Assembly (NCBI GenBank): GCA_964636815.1
Contig: CAZWTF010000006.1
Location: forward strand, 21,349 to 85,348
Source: SOIL31 sp964636815
Lineage (GTDB): Bacteria; Babelota; Babeliae; Babelales; Vermiphilaceae
Length of the DNA stretch: 64,000 nucleotides
Reading direction: 5' to 3'
The notes beneath the pieces are model-generated. The model saw only the letters and a list, made by a program, of their open reading frames with translations, searched no databases and was not told where the DNA came from. Positions 43,968 to 52,876 of this stretch are shown here, in pieces (positions within the stretch are counted from its first letter, which is position 1; each line of letters opens with the position of its first letter). Both the position numbers and the translations under genes were made by a program.

Positions 43968-44714
43968 TTATCCTCGAGCTGCAACTCCGGCTGCATAACC
44001 AGCTGAATAGTCAGCTTTTTCCGCAGATCCTTGTGCGCTTTCAGCTGCTTCCATTGCATCGGCTGCTGCTTGTTCAGCTCTATCAGCTTCTGCTTTAGAT
44101 GCATAGTAATAACCATCGTAATCAGATTGATAAGGATGTGATGCACTTGCTGCTAGTGCGTATGTAAGTCCAAGGGTACCTAAGAATAATCCGTAACCGC
44201 CCCATGCTCCCCATCCACCCCAGTCGCCGCCATGTCCATAGTAATTGTTGTATGTATTGCCACGGTTACCACGATTTCCGCGATCACCACGGTTACCTCT
44301 GTTACCACGGTCTCCTCTATTGCCACGGTTACCTCTGTTACCACGGTCTCCTCTATTGCCAGCCCCAGTACCTCTGCCACCTCTGTTAGCAACACCAGCT
44401 CTTGTTCCAGCGCCCCCACGGCCTACAGCTGCAGTACCTCTACCGCCTCTGTTTGCTACGCCAGTGCCACCTCTACCTGCAGCGCCTCTGCCAGCACCGC
44501 CCATACGAGCACCACCAGCGCGAGCACCACCGCCCATGCTTCTACCGCCACCACCCATGCTACGGCCACCGCCGCCCATACTTCTACCACCGCCTCCACG
44601 ACCACCTCCGCCACCACCACGGCCACCACCGCCGCCGCGTGGGAATGTGTCTTGAGTGAGCAAGAGTATGCTTGCAACTATACAGAGAGCATTAATTAGT
44701 TTTTTTCCGTTCAT
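43968..44714 (-). CDS. Exported Gly/Arg-rich repeat protein
   Basis: The product has 248 residues. A signal peptide (about 1-24) is followed by a Gly-rich region of GGGGRSMGGGG and GRGG repeats and then NRGDRG/NRGN repeats (about 115-150). A short aromatic segment (YNNYYGHGGDWGGWGAWGGY) and a hydrophobic stretch precede an Ala/Glu helix (EADRAEQAAADAMEAAESAQ). RGG-type repeats bind RNA in eukaryotes; here an extracellular or surface matrix role is equally possible. The coding DNA contains perfect tandem repeats, so copy number could vary. Confidence 0.78.
   Translation of the reverse strand: MNGKKLINALCIVASILLLTQDTFPRGGGGGRGGGGGGRGGGGRSMGGGGRSMGGGGRSMGGGARAGGARMGGAGRGAAGRGGTGVANRGGRGTAAVGRGGAGTRAGVANRGGRGTGAGNRGDRGNRGNRGNRGDRGNRGNRGDRGNRGNRGNTYNNYYGHGGDWGGWGAWGGYGLFLGTLGLTYALAASASHPYQSDYDGYYYASKAEADRAEQAAADAMEAAESAQGSAEKADYSAGYAAGVAARG
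44287..44358. repeat. Perfect tandem duplication of a 36-bp unit
   Basis: 44287-44322 and 44323-44358 are identical and in frame, coding twelve residues each of the NRGDRGNRGN region. Related partial units flank them. Confidence 0.85.
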
Positions 44715-44739
44715 AATCTTCCTTTTTTTGTTTTGTTAG

Positions 44740-44955
44740 TTATTCGCAACAATGACCTTTGGGTGTTCCGTTACAATTACAGCTATTACAGCCACATCCG
44801 CATGATTTTTTTCCATCGCAATTATTGCAACGGCATTTGCATTTATCTTTGCAAGACGTAGAGCTACACGCTGATTTACCATAGTTTCCGAAGTATTTGC
44901 TTTTTTCACCTGGATTGGAATTATCGCTATTGTTGTTTTTGATATGCTTTTTCAT
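44740..44955 (-). CDS. Cysteine-rich small protein
   Basis: The product has 71 residues. ATG 44955 follows AAGGAG by nine bases; the longer frame starts at a GTG inside that spacing. There is no signal peptide. The first 25 residues are Lys/Asn-rich. The rest holds about 15 cysteines in CKCRCNNC, CGCGCNSCNCNG and a terminal HCCE. This density and the C-x-C pattern resemble metallothioneins, but no family is identified. It precedes the Gly-rich gene on the same strand and might be cotranscribed. Confidence 0.72.
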   Translation of the reverse strand: MKKHIKNNNSDNSNPGEKSKYFGNYGKSACSSTSCKDKCKCRCNNCDGKKSCGCGCNSCNCNGTPKGHCCE

Positions 44956-45090
44956 AAAAAGCACTCCTTTTTTTGGGGTTATGAGTTAAAAAACATCCTT
45001 CACCCTTAACTATAATTAAAAAGAGGCTTATAACTCAATAATTCGTTTAACTTTTGCAGTAAAAATATCTATAGATGAGTGTTTTTTATA

Positions 45091-45134
45091 CAAAAATAAC
45101 CTCTTTAACTAAAGATAAAGTTAAAGAGGTTATT
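45091..45134 (-). terminator. Terminator of lepA
   Basis: AATAACCTCTTTAACT and AGTTAAAGAGGTTATT are perfect 16-base arms; on the minus strand TTTTTG follows. Confidence 0.8.
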
Positions 45135-45160
45135 ATAAAAAAGTGTAAGTTTAGAGAATG

Positions 45161-46981
45161 TTACTTTTTCAAAAGAGATAAGAATGCCTCTTGAGGCACT
45201 TCAACAGATCCGACCTGTTTCATTTTCTTTTTACCTTCTTTTTGCTTTTCAAGAAGTTTGCGCTTACGAGTAATATCGCCACCATAACACTTTGCAGTTA
45301 CGTCTTTACGCAATGGAGCAACCCGCTCTTTGGCGATAATTTTTGCTCCAATAGCAGCTTGAATAATAACTTCAAACAGTTGGCGATGGATAACTTTTTG
45401 TAGACGCTGAGTAAGATCTCTGCCTATATAAAATGCCCTATCTCGGTGAATAATGATAGAAAGCGCATCAACAGGCTTACCATTCAAAAGAATATCCATT
45501 TTAACAAGGTCTGCAGGCTCATAACCAGAAAACTCATAATCAAAACTTGCGTAGCCGGAGCTTAATCCTTTGAGTTCTCCATAAAATTCCATAGCAACTT
45601 CATTGAGTGGTAAGCGGTATTTTAGGATTACGCGAGTATCATCAAGGTACGTAAGGTTTTGTTGTTTGCCACGTTTTTCTTCACACAGTTTGATAACGTT
45701 GCCAAGGTATTGCTGAGGAACAATGATAGTTGCATCAATCACAGGTTCAAGAATTTCATCAATATAGTTGCGTTCAGGAAAATCTGATGGGTTTTCAATA
45801 TCAATAATTTTACCTGTGCCGGCCATTTTGATTTGATATAATACGCTTGGTGCAGTGGCAATAACTGTTAAGTTATATTCTTGTTCAAGGCGTTGTTTGA
45901 ATACTTCCATGTGGAGCATACCCAAGAATCCGCACCGAAACCCGATACCAAGTGCAGCAGAGCTCTTTTTTTCAACTGAAATACTAGCGTCGTTAAGGGT
46001 AAGTTTTTCAATTGCTTCTTCTAATAATCCAATTTCTTCACTATCCACGGGGAATACGCCCGCAAAAACCATCTGTTTTGCAGGTTTAAAGCCAGGAAAT
46101 AGTTCAACAGGTTTTTTGTTGTGATAAATAGTATCACCAATTTGTGCTTCTTTAATGGTTTTCATACCAGTGATGAGATATCCAACTTGTCCTGCATAGA
46201 GAACATTAGTTGGCGTTGGTTCTGGATACATTAACCCGACTTCCAACACCTCATAATTTGAGCTTGCTTGTGCCAGACATATGGTATCGCCTTTTTTGAT
46301 AACTCCATCATGCAATGCAATAAGGCAAACAACACCACGATAATCATCAAACCATGAATCGAACAGTAGTGCGCGCAGTGGTTTATCAGCTGATACATGC
46401 AAGTTTGGAATGCGTTCAATGACAGCGCTAAAGATATCAGTAACACCAATATTTGCTTTTGCTGAAGCTTGAATCACTTCTTCTGGTTTAAAGTCAAAAA
46501 GGTTAACAAATTGATTGGTTACTTTTTCTGGATCAGCATTGGGAAGATCAATTTTGTTAATGACGGGAATAATTGTTAAGTCCTGATCAAATGCAAGATA
46601 GAAGTTTGCCATGGTTTGCGCTTGAACGCCTTGTGCTGCGTCAATTAAAAGCAATGCACCTTGGCAGGCATATAATGAACGAGAAACTTCATATGTAAAA
46701 TCAACGTGGCCTGGGGTATCAATAAGATTCAGTAAATATTTCACCCCTTTGTATTCATAAAACATGGAAGCAGTTTGCGCTTTGACGGTAATGCCACGTT
46801 CACGCTCTACTTGGAGTTTATCCAAAAATTGTTCTTTTTTTTGACGCTCAGTGATGGTTCCAGATATTTCCAATAATCTATCAGATAAGGTTGATTTGCC
46901 GTGATCGATATGGGCAATAATGGAAAAATTTCTGATTCTATCGGGGGTAAATTCTTGTAAATTAGGAATGCGTTGACTCAT
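45161..46981 (-). CDS. lepA: Elongation factor 4 (LepA)
   Basis: The product has 606 residues. This ribosome-binding GTPase back-translocates stalled ribosomes. G1 AHIDHGKST, G3 DTPGHVDF and G4 NKIDLP are intact. The C-terminal LepA-specific domain shows AKCYGGDITRKRKLLEKQKEGKKKMK in part: KCYGGDITRKRKLL. Length is normal. It stands alone on the minus strand with its own terminator. Confidence 0.97.
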   Translation of the reverse strand: MSQRIPNLQEFTPDRIRNFSIIAHIDHGKSTLSDRLLEISGTITERQKKEQFLDKLQVERERGITVKAQTASMFYEYKGVKYLLNLIDTPGHVDFTYEVSRSLYACQGALLLIDAAQGVQAQTMANFYLAFDQDLTIIPVINKIDLPNADPEKVTNQFVNLFDFKPEEVIQASAKANIGVTDIFSAVIERIPNLHVSADKPLRALLFDSWFDDYRGVVCLIALHDGVIKKGDTICLAQASSNYEVLEVGLMYPEPTPTNVLYAGQVGYLITGMKTIKEAQIGDTIYHNKKPVELFPGFKPAKQMVFAGVFPVDSEEIGLLEEAIEKLTLNDASISVEKKSSAALGIGFRCGFLGMLHMEVFKQRLEQEYNLTVIATAPSVLYQIKMAGTGKIIDIENPSDFPERNYIDEILEPVIDATIIVPQQYLGNVIKLCEEKRGKQQNLTYLDDTRVILKYRLPLNEVAMEFYGELKGLSSGYASFDYEFSGYEPADLVKMDILLNGKPVDALSIIIHRDRAFYIGRDLTQRLQKVIHRQLFEVIIQAAIGAKIIAKERVAPLRKDVTAKCYGGDITRKRKLLEKQKEGKKKMKQVGSVEVPQEAFLSLLKK

Positions 46982-47213
46982 GCGTTTCTCATTCTATGGT
47001 TTTAAGGGTGTTTTTGTAAGGAAAAAACCTTAGGAATAAGTATAAAGATATGTGGTTGAGTTGTAAAATGTGCCTTACATACCTTATTGGCATTATTATT
47101 GGCAATTTATTGCTACAAATAGCTAATAATAGTTAATATGGGCGCTATTTGATTGATTGTAGGATTGGTGGTAAAGTTGTCACATAGGGTGTTATTTATA
47201 CAAGGGATTTATT

Positions 47214-47936
47214 ATGAAAAAGCTATTATTGGCTTTTGTTGTTATGGCGAGTGTTGGTTATGATGCAAGTGCAATGATTTTTAAGAGAGACCGTACAGTT
47301 GCCTTACCAGTAGTTGATGACATAAAAGATGCAGAGTGGTCTCCGCAAGCTTCCCAAGATTGGTTCGGGCCATTAAAAAAAATAAATGATCGTACTCAGG
47401 AAGAATTAAGCATATTAGAGATCGGTGCTAAGAGGGATTTAAGAGAGTTAGAGGTACTTGCTCAGAAAAATTTAAGAGGACTCGAGAAAAAGATAACAAT
47501 CAAGATATTGTGTGATGCATTTAAAAAAGATTGCGAAAATGTACGTAATAATCATAAGAATCCTGTGATGACTTACGAAACACATCAACTTGATCGAGAA
47601 AAGTGGAATGGTACTATAAAATTTGAACATGAATTATGTGATTATAATTTTAATGAAACAATGAAGTCTTTAAAAAAAACAAAGAAAATTATAGAGCGAG
47701 ATTTGAAAAATATTTCTTGGTTTCAATGGTTATGGAATCGTGGGGCGTATAAAAACTATCAAAAATCGATTCAAGTCTTAGATAATGAAATTGCTTTGCA
47801 TGAAGATCGAGATAGACATATGTTTAATTTGTGTACTTCAAGGGGGCTAATGATTTTAAACAGCCAGAGTGTGTTTAATAGATCAAGTATGCCACGAAGC
47901 ATGTATGAAGATTTTCACCTTCCTGCCCGCGAGTAA
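47214..47936 (+). CDS. Exported protein with WFQWLW domain, copy 1
   Basis: The product has 240 residues. The signal peptide (1-20) ends SA, with Met21 next. A helical charged region (about 40-100) is followed by a C-terminal domain shared with 48649-49497: KKIIERDL, ISWFQWLWNRGAYKNYQKSI, LDNEIAL, and a tail FNRSSMPRSMYEDF. The family is not recognised. The aromatic motif followed by a helix suggests a membrane-interacting or binding surface. Confidence 0.74.
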   Translation: MKKLLLAFVVMASVGYDASAMIFKRDRTVALPVVDDIKDAEWSPQASQDWFGPLKKINDRTQEELSILEIGAKRDLRELEVLAQKNLRGLEKKITIKILCDAFKKDCENVRNNHKNPVMTYETHQLDREKWNGTIKFEHELCDYNFNETMKSLKKTKKIIERDLKNISWFQWLWNRGAYKNYQKSIQVLDNEIALHEDRDRHMFNLCTSRGLMILNSQSVFNRSSMPRSMYEDFHLPARE

Positions 47937-47969
47937 TTGCTTAAAATAGCTTATTAAAATTTAAATAGT

Positions 47970-48018
47970 GGGACGTTGGAGTTGGCCAGCAATGGTTAAA
48001 ACAACGCCCCCTTTTTTT
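47970..48018 (+). terminator. Terminator after WFQWLW copy 1
   Basis: GGGACGTTG and CAACGCCCC (one mismatch) are followed by CTTTTTTT. Confidence 0.65.
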
Positions 48019-48036
48019 GGTTAAAAAAGCATAATG

Positions 48037-48074
48037 CATCTCAAAAGTAGCTAAAAATCGACCCTTTTGAGATG
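48037..48074. other. Second hairpin in the same spacer
   Basis: Perfect 11-base arms CATCTCAAAAG (48037-48047) and CTTTTGAGATG (48064-48074) without a T run. Role unknown. Confidence 0.5.
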
Positions 48075-48136
48075 TTTCCTGACTTATGGTAACCTTAAAG
48101 TAGAGCATTATTGTGTCTAAATGGGGGGCATTTATT

Positions 48137-48487
48137 ATGAAAAAGTTATTATTAGCCTATGTGTTTTCGATTGGTTTTGTGCAAGTAGTACGCGCAGATG
48201 TCAATGAAATGATCAGTGATTTATCCGCAATAAATAGAACTGTAGAGCAAATGCAGGAGCAGCAAGAGCAAAAGCAGCTAAAAAAAATAGAGAATTTATC
48301 ATCATTGTATAAAAAGGCTAAAGATTTGGATGTAGGAGATGAATTTAAAGTGCCTGCATTTAGTAAGACTATGTGGAATGTGTGTGACTATCAAATGAAG
48401 AGACAAAATAAAATGTTTCAACAATGGCAACAAGATCAGCCGGAAAAAATACAGATGATGAATAGATATCAAATGAATAGAGAATAG
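48137..48487 (+). CDS. Exported small helical protein
   Basis: The product has 116 residues. ATG 48137 is preceded by GGGGGG and gives a signal peptide MKKLLLAYVFSIGFVQVVRA; an upstream GTG frame adds only hydrophilic residues. The mature part is Gln/Lys-rich and helical (NRTVEQMQEQQEQKQLKK). It lies between the two WFQWLW proteins and shares their leader type but not their domain. Unknown function. Confidence 0.7.
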   Translation: MKKLLLAYVFSIGFVQVVRADVNEMISDLSAINRTVEQMQEQQEQKQLKKIENLSSLYKKAKDLDVGDEFKVPAFSKTMWNVCDYQMKRQNKMFQQWQQDQPEKIQMMNRYQMNRE

Positions 48488-48513
48488 TTATTTAAGCTTT
48501 TAAAAAATATATA

Positions 48514-48556
48514 AAAATGGATTGTGGTAGTGATTGATTACTGTGCTCCATTTTGT
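48514..48556 (+). terminator. Hairpin terminator, first of two similar copies
   Basis: AAAATGGA.TGTGGTAG pairs imperfectly with CTGTG.TCCATTTT. The left arm and loop are almost identical to 49525-49567. Confidence 0.5.
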
Positions 48557-48648
48557 GTTGTTGAAGTTTTTTGTCTATTTTGATCTATTTTAGGGTTTAT
48601 AGTACGATTAAAATATAAAGTTATTATGTACAAACGAGGTTAATTATT

Positions 48649-49497
48649 ATGAAAAAACTATTATTGGTTTTTGTAATTTTGGCAGGGGTTGTTCATCAAG
48701 ATAAAGCGATGAACTCTGACATTAAAGACAAAGATTTTTCTAAGCAATTTTTCCGTGAATTTCAAAATGAATATTCTAGCAAACAAGATTCTTTAGAGCA
48801 GCGCAAAGATCAGTTGATGCGCAGAAAGACTTCTCTGGAGACAAATATCAACCTTAAAAGGCTTAATTTAAGGAATAAAGAAAAAGATTTGGAAAAGAGT
48901 ATGAAGCGATCCAACTCTGTATTATCATCTTTTATGAATATATTGGATTCAATAACAGTCGCTAACGAATCAATGTCTATTTCAAGTGATGTAAATGAGC
49001 TAAGACCTATATTGGCTGAATTGAATGTTGTCTTAAATGAATCATCATCTAATATAAAGTTGTATACAGTTATCCAAGGGTTACAATCTGAGTATCCTGC
49101 AAATCGTTTGAAAAATCCATATTTGAAAACGGTAAAGACAAGTAATCCATTTGTAGAATCGACAAATAAAAAAGAAAGTAAGCAGTATGATGAAGCTTTA
49201 TTTTCTTTAAACGTAACAAAAAAAATTATAGAGCACGATTTGAGCAATGTGTCTTGGTTCCAATGGTTGTGGAATTATAGAGCGTATAAAAATTATCAAA
49301 AATCGATTCAAATGTTAGATGAAGAAATAGCTTTATTTAAAGATCAAGATAGAGTTGTGTCTCCAAAAAAAATGGTCTATAACACTAAAAACTTTTTACA
49401 AACTTATTCCAAACCACAATTAACACATCGTGAGGTTTTTACCAGATCAAATATGCCAAAGTCATTGTTTGAGCAGGTTAAAGCAGCTCGCGAGTAA
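48649..49497 (+). CDS. Exported protein with WFQWLW domain, copy 2
   Basis: The product has 282 residues. The signal peptide (1-20) ends KA, with Met21 next. A long coiled-coil region (about 35-115) precedes the conserved domain KKIIEHDL, VSWFQWLWNYRAYKNYQKSI, LDEEIAL and the tail FTRSNMPKSLFEQV. The domain matches that of 47214-47936, while the N-terminal halves differ. It may be a module for anchoring or partner binding. No function known. Confidence 0.74.
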   Translation: MKKLLLVFVILAGVVHQDKAMNSDIKDKDFSKQFFREFQNEYSSKQDSLEQRKDQLMRRKTSLETNINLKRLNLRNKEKDLEKSMKRSNSVLSSFMNILDSITVANESMSISSDVNELRPILAELNVVLNESSSNIKLYTVIQGLQSEYPANRLKNPYLKTVKTSNPFVESTNKKESKQYDEALFSLNVTKKIIEHDLSNVSWFQWLWNYRAYKNYQKSIQMLDEEIALFKDQDRVVSPKKMVYNTKNFLQTYSKPQLTHREVFTRSNMPKSLFEQVKAARE

Positions 49498-49524
49498 TTG
49501 TATGTAATAGTTTATAAATATATA

Positions 49525-49569
49525 AAAATGGATTGTGGTAGTGATTGATTGCCACGATCCATTTTTTTT
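49525..49569 (+). terminator. Hairpin terminator, second copy
   Basis: AAAATGGATTGTGG pairs with CCACGATCCATTTT, followed by seven T. Confidence 0.72.
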
Positions 49570-49610
49570 ATAATAATGAGCTATCACTATGTAACATGAA
49601 GGGCTTTTTT

Positions 49611-50423
49611 GTGAAAATAAGAATAATTACAGCGGTATTTTTTGTTTTATCTTTTTTTATAAGCTCAGCAGCAGAGTTGAATATCACGCATGGTGTTGTT
49701 CAGTGCTTAAACAAACGGCCGTATCAAGAAGATACATTTGTTGGTGCGAATGTTGTTGGAGGAAAATTCTTTGCGGTATATGATGGACATAATGGAAATA
49801 AAACATCATCTTTTTTAAAAGAAAATTTACATGCATATTTTCAGGAATGTTTAGTTGAGAATAGAAAGCAGTGTTTTGAAGATTCATTTGCAAAGGCTGA
49901 AAAGTATGCTTTAGAAAATTATGCAGATGGTTCAACGGCTGTTGTAGCGTATATAGACAGTAACAAGGTGTTGCATTATGCGTGGTCAGGGGATTCAAGG
50001 GCAGTTCTTGAATGCAATGGTAAAGCATGTTTTGCTACGGATGATCATAAGCCTAATAGATCAGATGAAACAAGGCGTATAGAGCAAGCGGGTGGGACAT
50101 TATGTTTTTATGGAGTATGGCGTATTAATGGGTTAGCAGTGTCACGTTCAATTGGTGATAAAAAAATGAAGACTTGTGGAGAAGGGCAGATTATTGCTGT
50201 TCCAGAATATGCACAAAAGCAGCTCAATGCAGATAATCACTTTTTAATTATAGCTTCTGACGGTTTATGGGATGTGGTGAGTAGTGAAGATGCTGTTGCT
50301 ATAGCTCAAAAGGGATTTGATGATCAAAAATCTGTAGATGATATCGCACAAGAGTTACAAAATGCCGCAATTAAAGAAGGCAGCAAAGATAACATCACAG
50401 TTTGCGTGGTTAAGTTTGATTAG
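49611..50423 (+). CDS. Exported PP2C-type protein phosphatase, copy 1
   Basis: The product has 270 residues. GTG 49611 is chosen because GAAGGG lies seven bases before it and the result starts with a good signal peptide (ends SSA). The PPM catalytic residues are present: RPYQEDTF, FAVYDGHNG, DGSTAVVAY, GDSRAVL, SDGLWDVV and KDNITVCV. These coordinate two Mn/Mg ions. Cytosolic PP2C enzymes are common; an export signal is not. Together with a second copy and two exported acetyltransferases next door, a host-directed role is likely. Confidence 0.9.
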   Translation: MKIRIITAVFFVLSFFISSAAELNITHGVVQCLNKRPYQEDTFVGANVVGGKFFAVYDGHNGNKTSSFLKENLHAYFQECLVENRKQCFEDSFAKAEKYALENYADGSTAVVAYIDSNKVLHYAWSGDSRAVLECNGKACFATDDHKPNRSDETRRIEQAGGTLCFYGVWRINGLAVSRSIGDKKMKTCGEGQIIAVPEYAQKQLNADNHFLIIASDGLWDVVSSEDAVAIAQKGFDDQKSVDDIAQELQNAAIKEGSKDNITVCVVKFD

Positions 50424-50449
50424 TCGTTAAATTTGGTTATAGGTAAATC

Positions 50450-50480
50450 AAGAGCGCTGATTGTGTCAGCGCTCTTTTTG
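50450..50480. terminator. Bidirectional terminator
   Basis: AGAGCGCTGA and TCAGCGCTCT with a five-base loop and TTTTTG lie between the PP2C gene and the convergent GNAT gene. Confidence 0.85.
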
Positions 50481-51113
50481 TTTTTTTATTTTAAGACAAT
50501 ATTCTGCATGAGTAATAGGGGCGGTGGGATCAGTTACTATCGCTCCTGTTTTTAGATCAAGAGATATTAATCCTGTATGCTTAAAGCCATGTTTTTGGTA
50601 AAAAGCATGAGCGATATTGTTGTTCTCAGCAAGTGTGCGTAGAGTGCAATTGGTGATGCCTTCGAATGTATTAATTGCTGCAAATAAAAGCTCAGTTCCA
50701 ATTTTATTTCTACGAAATAATTCATTAACGCCTAAAAAATAAATATGCACGTTATGTTGGTTTTTTTGATTGAATCGACAATAACCAATTATATTGCTGG
50801 ATGTTGGCGTTGTTTCTTGAGCTATTATAAGGCCATATTTCTCTTGATTGAGTTGTTTTGTGATAAATTCCCTGTTCGCATTTTGTTGAAAAGTTATTTT
50901 TTCGCTAACAAAATTTTCAAGGTTTTGTTCTGGAGAGAGAAGGTGTGAAAAAATTGGTTTGAAGTGTTTGTGGTATGATTCATATGTAATATTATTAATA
51001 TCATCAAGATCATCGAGTGTTGCGGCTCTAATGATGATGGTTGGTATTTGGCAACATTGTATACAAAGGATTGTCCAAAAGGTTACAACCATTATAATTT
51101 TTTTTACATTCAT
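50466..51113 (-). CDS. Exported GNAT acetyltransferase, copy 1
   Basis: The product has 215 residues. A hydrophobic leader (1-22) precedes a full GNAT fold beginning TIIIRAATLDDLDDINNI. The acetyl-CoA loop region reads FLGVNELFRRNKIGTELLFAA, with R-x-x-x-I-G in place of R-x-x-G-x-G. The C-terminal N-x-x-A-x-x-x-Y segment is NNIAHAFYQKHGF. Acetyl-CoA is cytosolic, so an exported GNAT points to action inside a host cell. Its stop lies within the shared terminator. Confidence 0.8.
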   Translation of the reverse strand: MNVKKIIMVVTFWTILCIQCCQIPTIIIRAATLDDLDDINNITYESYHKHFKPIFSHLLSPEQNLENFVSEKITFQQNANREFITKQLNQEKYGLIIAQETTPTSSNIIGYCRFNQKNQHNVHIYFLGVNELFRRNKIGTELLFAAINTFEGITNCTLRTLAENNNIAHAFYQKHGFKHTGLISLDLKTGAIVTDPTAPITHAEYCLKIKKQKER

Positions 51114-51137
51114 AGTATTTCTTAATGTATCGAAGAA

Positions 51138-51791
51138 TTATTTTTTTATCGTATACGAATAATCGATATGAGTAATTGGTGCATTGGGGTCTGTGGAGAT
51201 TTGTCCCGTAGTAGGATCAAGAGCTATGGTAGCTATTTGTTGGCAGTCATGCTTGGTATAAAGATTATTAATAAAATCATAATGCACTAATGCGCGGAAT
51301 TTGCATTCAGTAGCATTATCAAAACTTTTCATTGCTGCCTGCGCAAGAAGCTTAGCAATACCACGTTTTCTAAATTCTTCTGCAACAACGATAAAATTGA
51401 TGTACATTGTTTGTGCATCTTTTTTTTCGAATCGGCAATAGCCAGTTATATTGTTTTGATTTCCTTCCTGTAGTTCTGCAATTAACATTTTTTGATCCGT
51501 TTTACTGGTTATAAAGTTTTTGTTTGCTGTGTCGTTGAGGTTTGCTTTTTCTTGCACAAAGCTATCAATAGTGTGATGCTGTGGGGTCATTGATTTGTAA
51601 TGTTTTTCCCACATAGGTTTAAAAGTGTTTTGGTACTGTTGATGAGATATTATTGAAATAGTATCTAAATCATTGAGTGTTGCGGGTCTAATGATAACAT
51701 TGTTTGTGGTGGTATGTTGTGTTATTTCGCAACAGTGCATAGCAAATGGTGTGGATAGCACAGCGAGTGTGATAATTAATTTTGTTTTCAT
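51138..51791 (-). CDS. Exported GNAT acetyltransferase, copy 2
   Basis: The product has 217 residues. ATG 51791 follows GGGAG at a suitable distance; the longer frame adds a charged stretch. The signal peptide ends PFA, with Met18 next. The GNAT fold starts VIIRPATLNDLDTISII and includes FIVVAEEFRKRGIAKLLAQA, the acetyl-CoA loop. The end LDPTTGQISTDPNAPITHID matches copy 1 (TGAIVTDPTAPITHAE). It lies 24 bases upstream of copy 1 and was probably cotranscribed. Confidence 0.8.
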   Translation of the reverse strand: MKTKLIITLAVLSTPFAMHCCEITQHTTTNNVIIRPATLNDLDTISIISHQQYQNTFKPMWEKHYKSMTPQHHTIDSFVQEKANLNDTANKNFITSKTDQKMLIAELQEGNQNNITGYCRFEKKDAQTMYINFIVVAEEFRKRGIAKLLAQAAMKSFDNATECKFRALVHYDFINNLYTKHDCQQIATIALDPTTGQISTDPNAPITHIDYSYTIKK

Positions 51792-51953
51792 ATGATATTC
51801 TCCCTTTTTAATTTTGCTGGAATATAACATGCGTAATAGAGCAACGCAAGATAGTATTCATATTAAATTGATTATTTTTATAGAGTCTTACATTTTGTAC
51901 AATATATAATAGTATGCAATGTCAAATATATATTGTGTTATAAGGAGGTAGGG

Positions 51954-52796
51954 ATGCATAAAAAGTTGATAGGGCTGGCTTTGTGTTGGGGCGTAGCATT
52001 ATGTTATGCAAGCGAAAAACTTGAGTTGGTGATGGAGCAGGTTGAACAAAAAAAAGTGGGTATTTACTCTATAGATAATAAACGTGGACATGTATTTCAA
52101 GATAGATTTTATCATAGCACGTTTGAAGGCGGTCATTTATATGCAATATATGATGGTCATGGCAGTGAGCATGTAGCACATTTTTTAGCAGAAAAATTTC
52201 CCATTTATTTGAGTCAAACTTCAAGCTTAGGTTCTATCAAAGAAAGAATGATGGAGGCTTTTAAAAATGCTGATAATGATAATTTTGTAAAAGAGCATAA
52301 CGCTGCTGGTTCAACGGCAAGTGTTGTGTTTATTAAAGATAATGTTGCACATTTTGCGCATGTTGGTGATTCACGGATGTTGTTAGCTGCTGATGGTAAG
52401 GTTAGTTTTGTAACGAGTGATCACAAGCCTAATAGACCTGATGAGTATAATCGGATAATTGCTGCAAATGGCGTTGTAATGAATAATCGTGTGTGTGGTT
52501 TTTTGGCGGTATCACGAGCATTTGGTAATTATAATTTATTGGGTGAAAGTAAAAAAATGATTATTGTTGAGCCAGAATATGCAAAAATATCATTAACGGA
52601 AAAAAATAGGTTTCTGGTATTAGCAACAGATGGTTTGTGGGATGTTGTAAGTAATGAAGAAGTTGTGCAACAGTTGCATGACAAAAAAGAGGATTGTCAT
52701 AATATGAGTGCATTGGCAAAGTTATTAGCGATGTTTGCTGATTGTAGAAAATCGAAAGATGATATTACCGTTATGGTTGTTGATTTGTTGTCATAA
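51954..52796 (+). CDS. Exported PP2C-type protein phosphatase, copy 2
   Basis: The product has 280 residues. ATG 51954 follows AAGGAGG. The signal peptide ends CYA. PPM motifs: FQDRFY at the first Asp, YAIYDGHGS, GSTASVVF, GDSRMLL, ATDGLWDVV and KDDITVMV. The first motif differs from the usual Q-E-D. It is more distant from copy 1 than a recent duplicate would be. Both flank the two GNAT genes. Confidence 0.9.
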   Translation: MHKKLIGLALCWGVALCYASEKLELVMEQVEQKKVGIYSIDNKRGHVFQDRFYHSTFEGGHLYAIYDGHGSEHVAHFLAEKFPIYLSQTSSLGSIKERMMEAFKNADNDNFVKEHNAAGSTASVVFIKDNVAHFAHVGDSRMLLAADGKVSFVTSDHKPNRPDEYNRIIAANGVVMNNRVCGFLAVSRAFGNYNLLGESKKMIIVEPEYAKISLTEKNRFLVLATDGLWDVVSNEEVVQQLHDKKEDCHNMSALAKLLAMFADCRKSKDDITVMVVDLLS

Positions 52797-52876
52797 TGAC
52801 CGTTTCTTGCTATACTAATAGTATAATTTTAAATAAATTTTGATATAAGTTTTTGATCTGAGAAAAGGGCCAACTG

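Noticed and set aside
44231..44360. CRISPR-like short repeats
   Set aside because: Repeats are directly adjacent without unique spacers and encode in-frame NRGD units; no cas genes.
44232..44699. Long plus-strand frames rich in Thr/Ser or Pro
   Set aside because: These are antisense shadows of the Gly-rich repeat gene, created by its codon bias.
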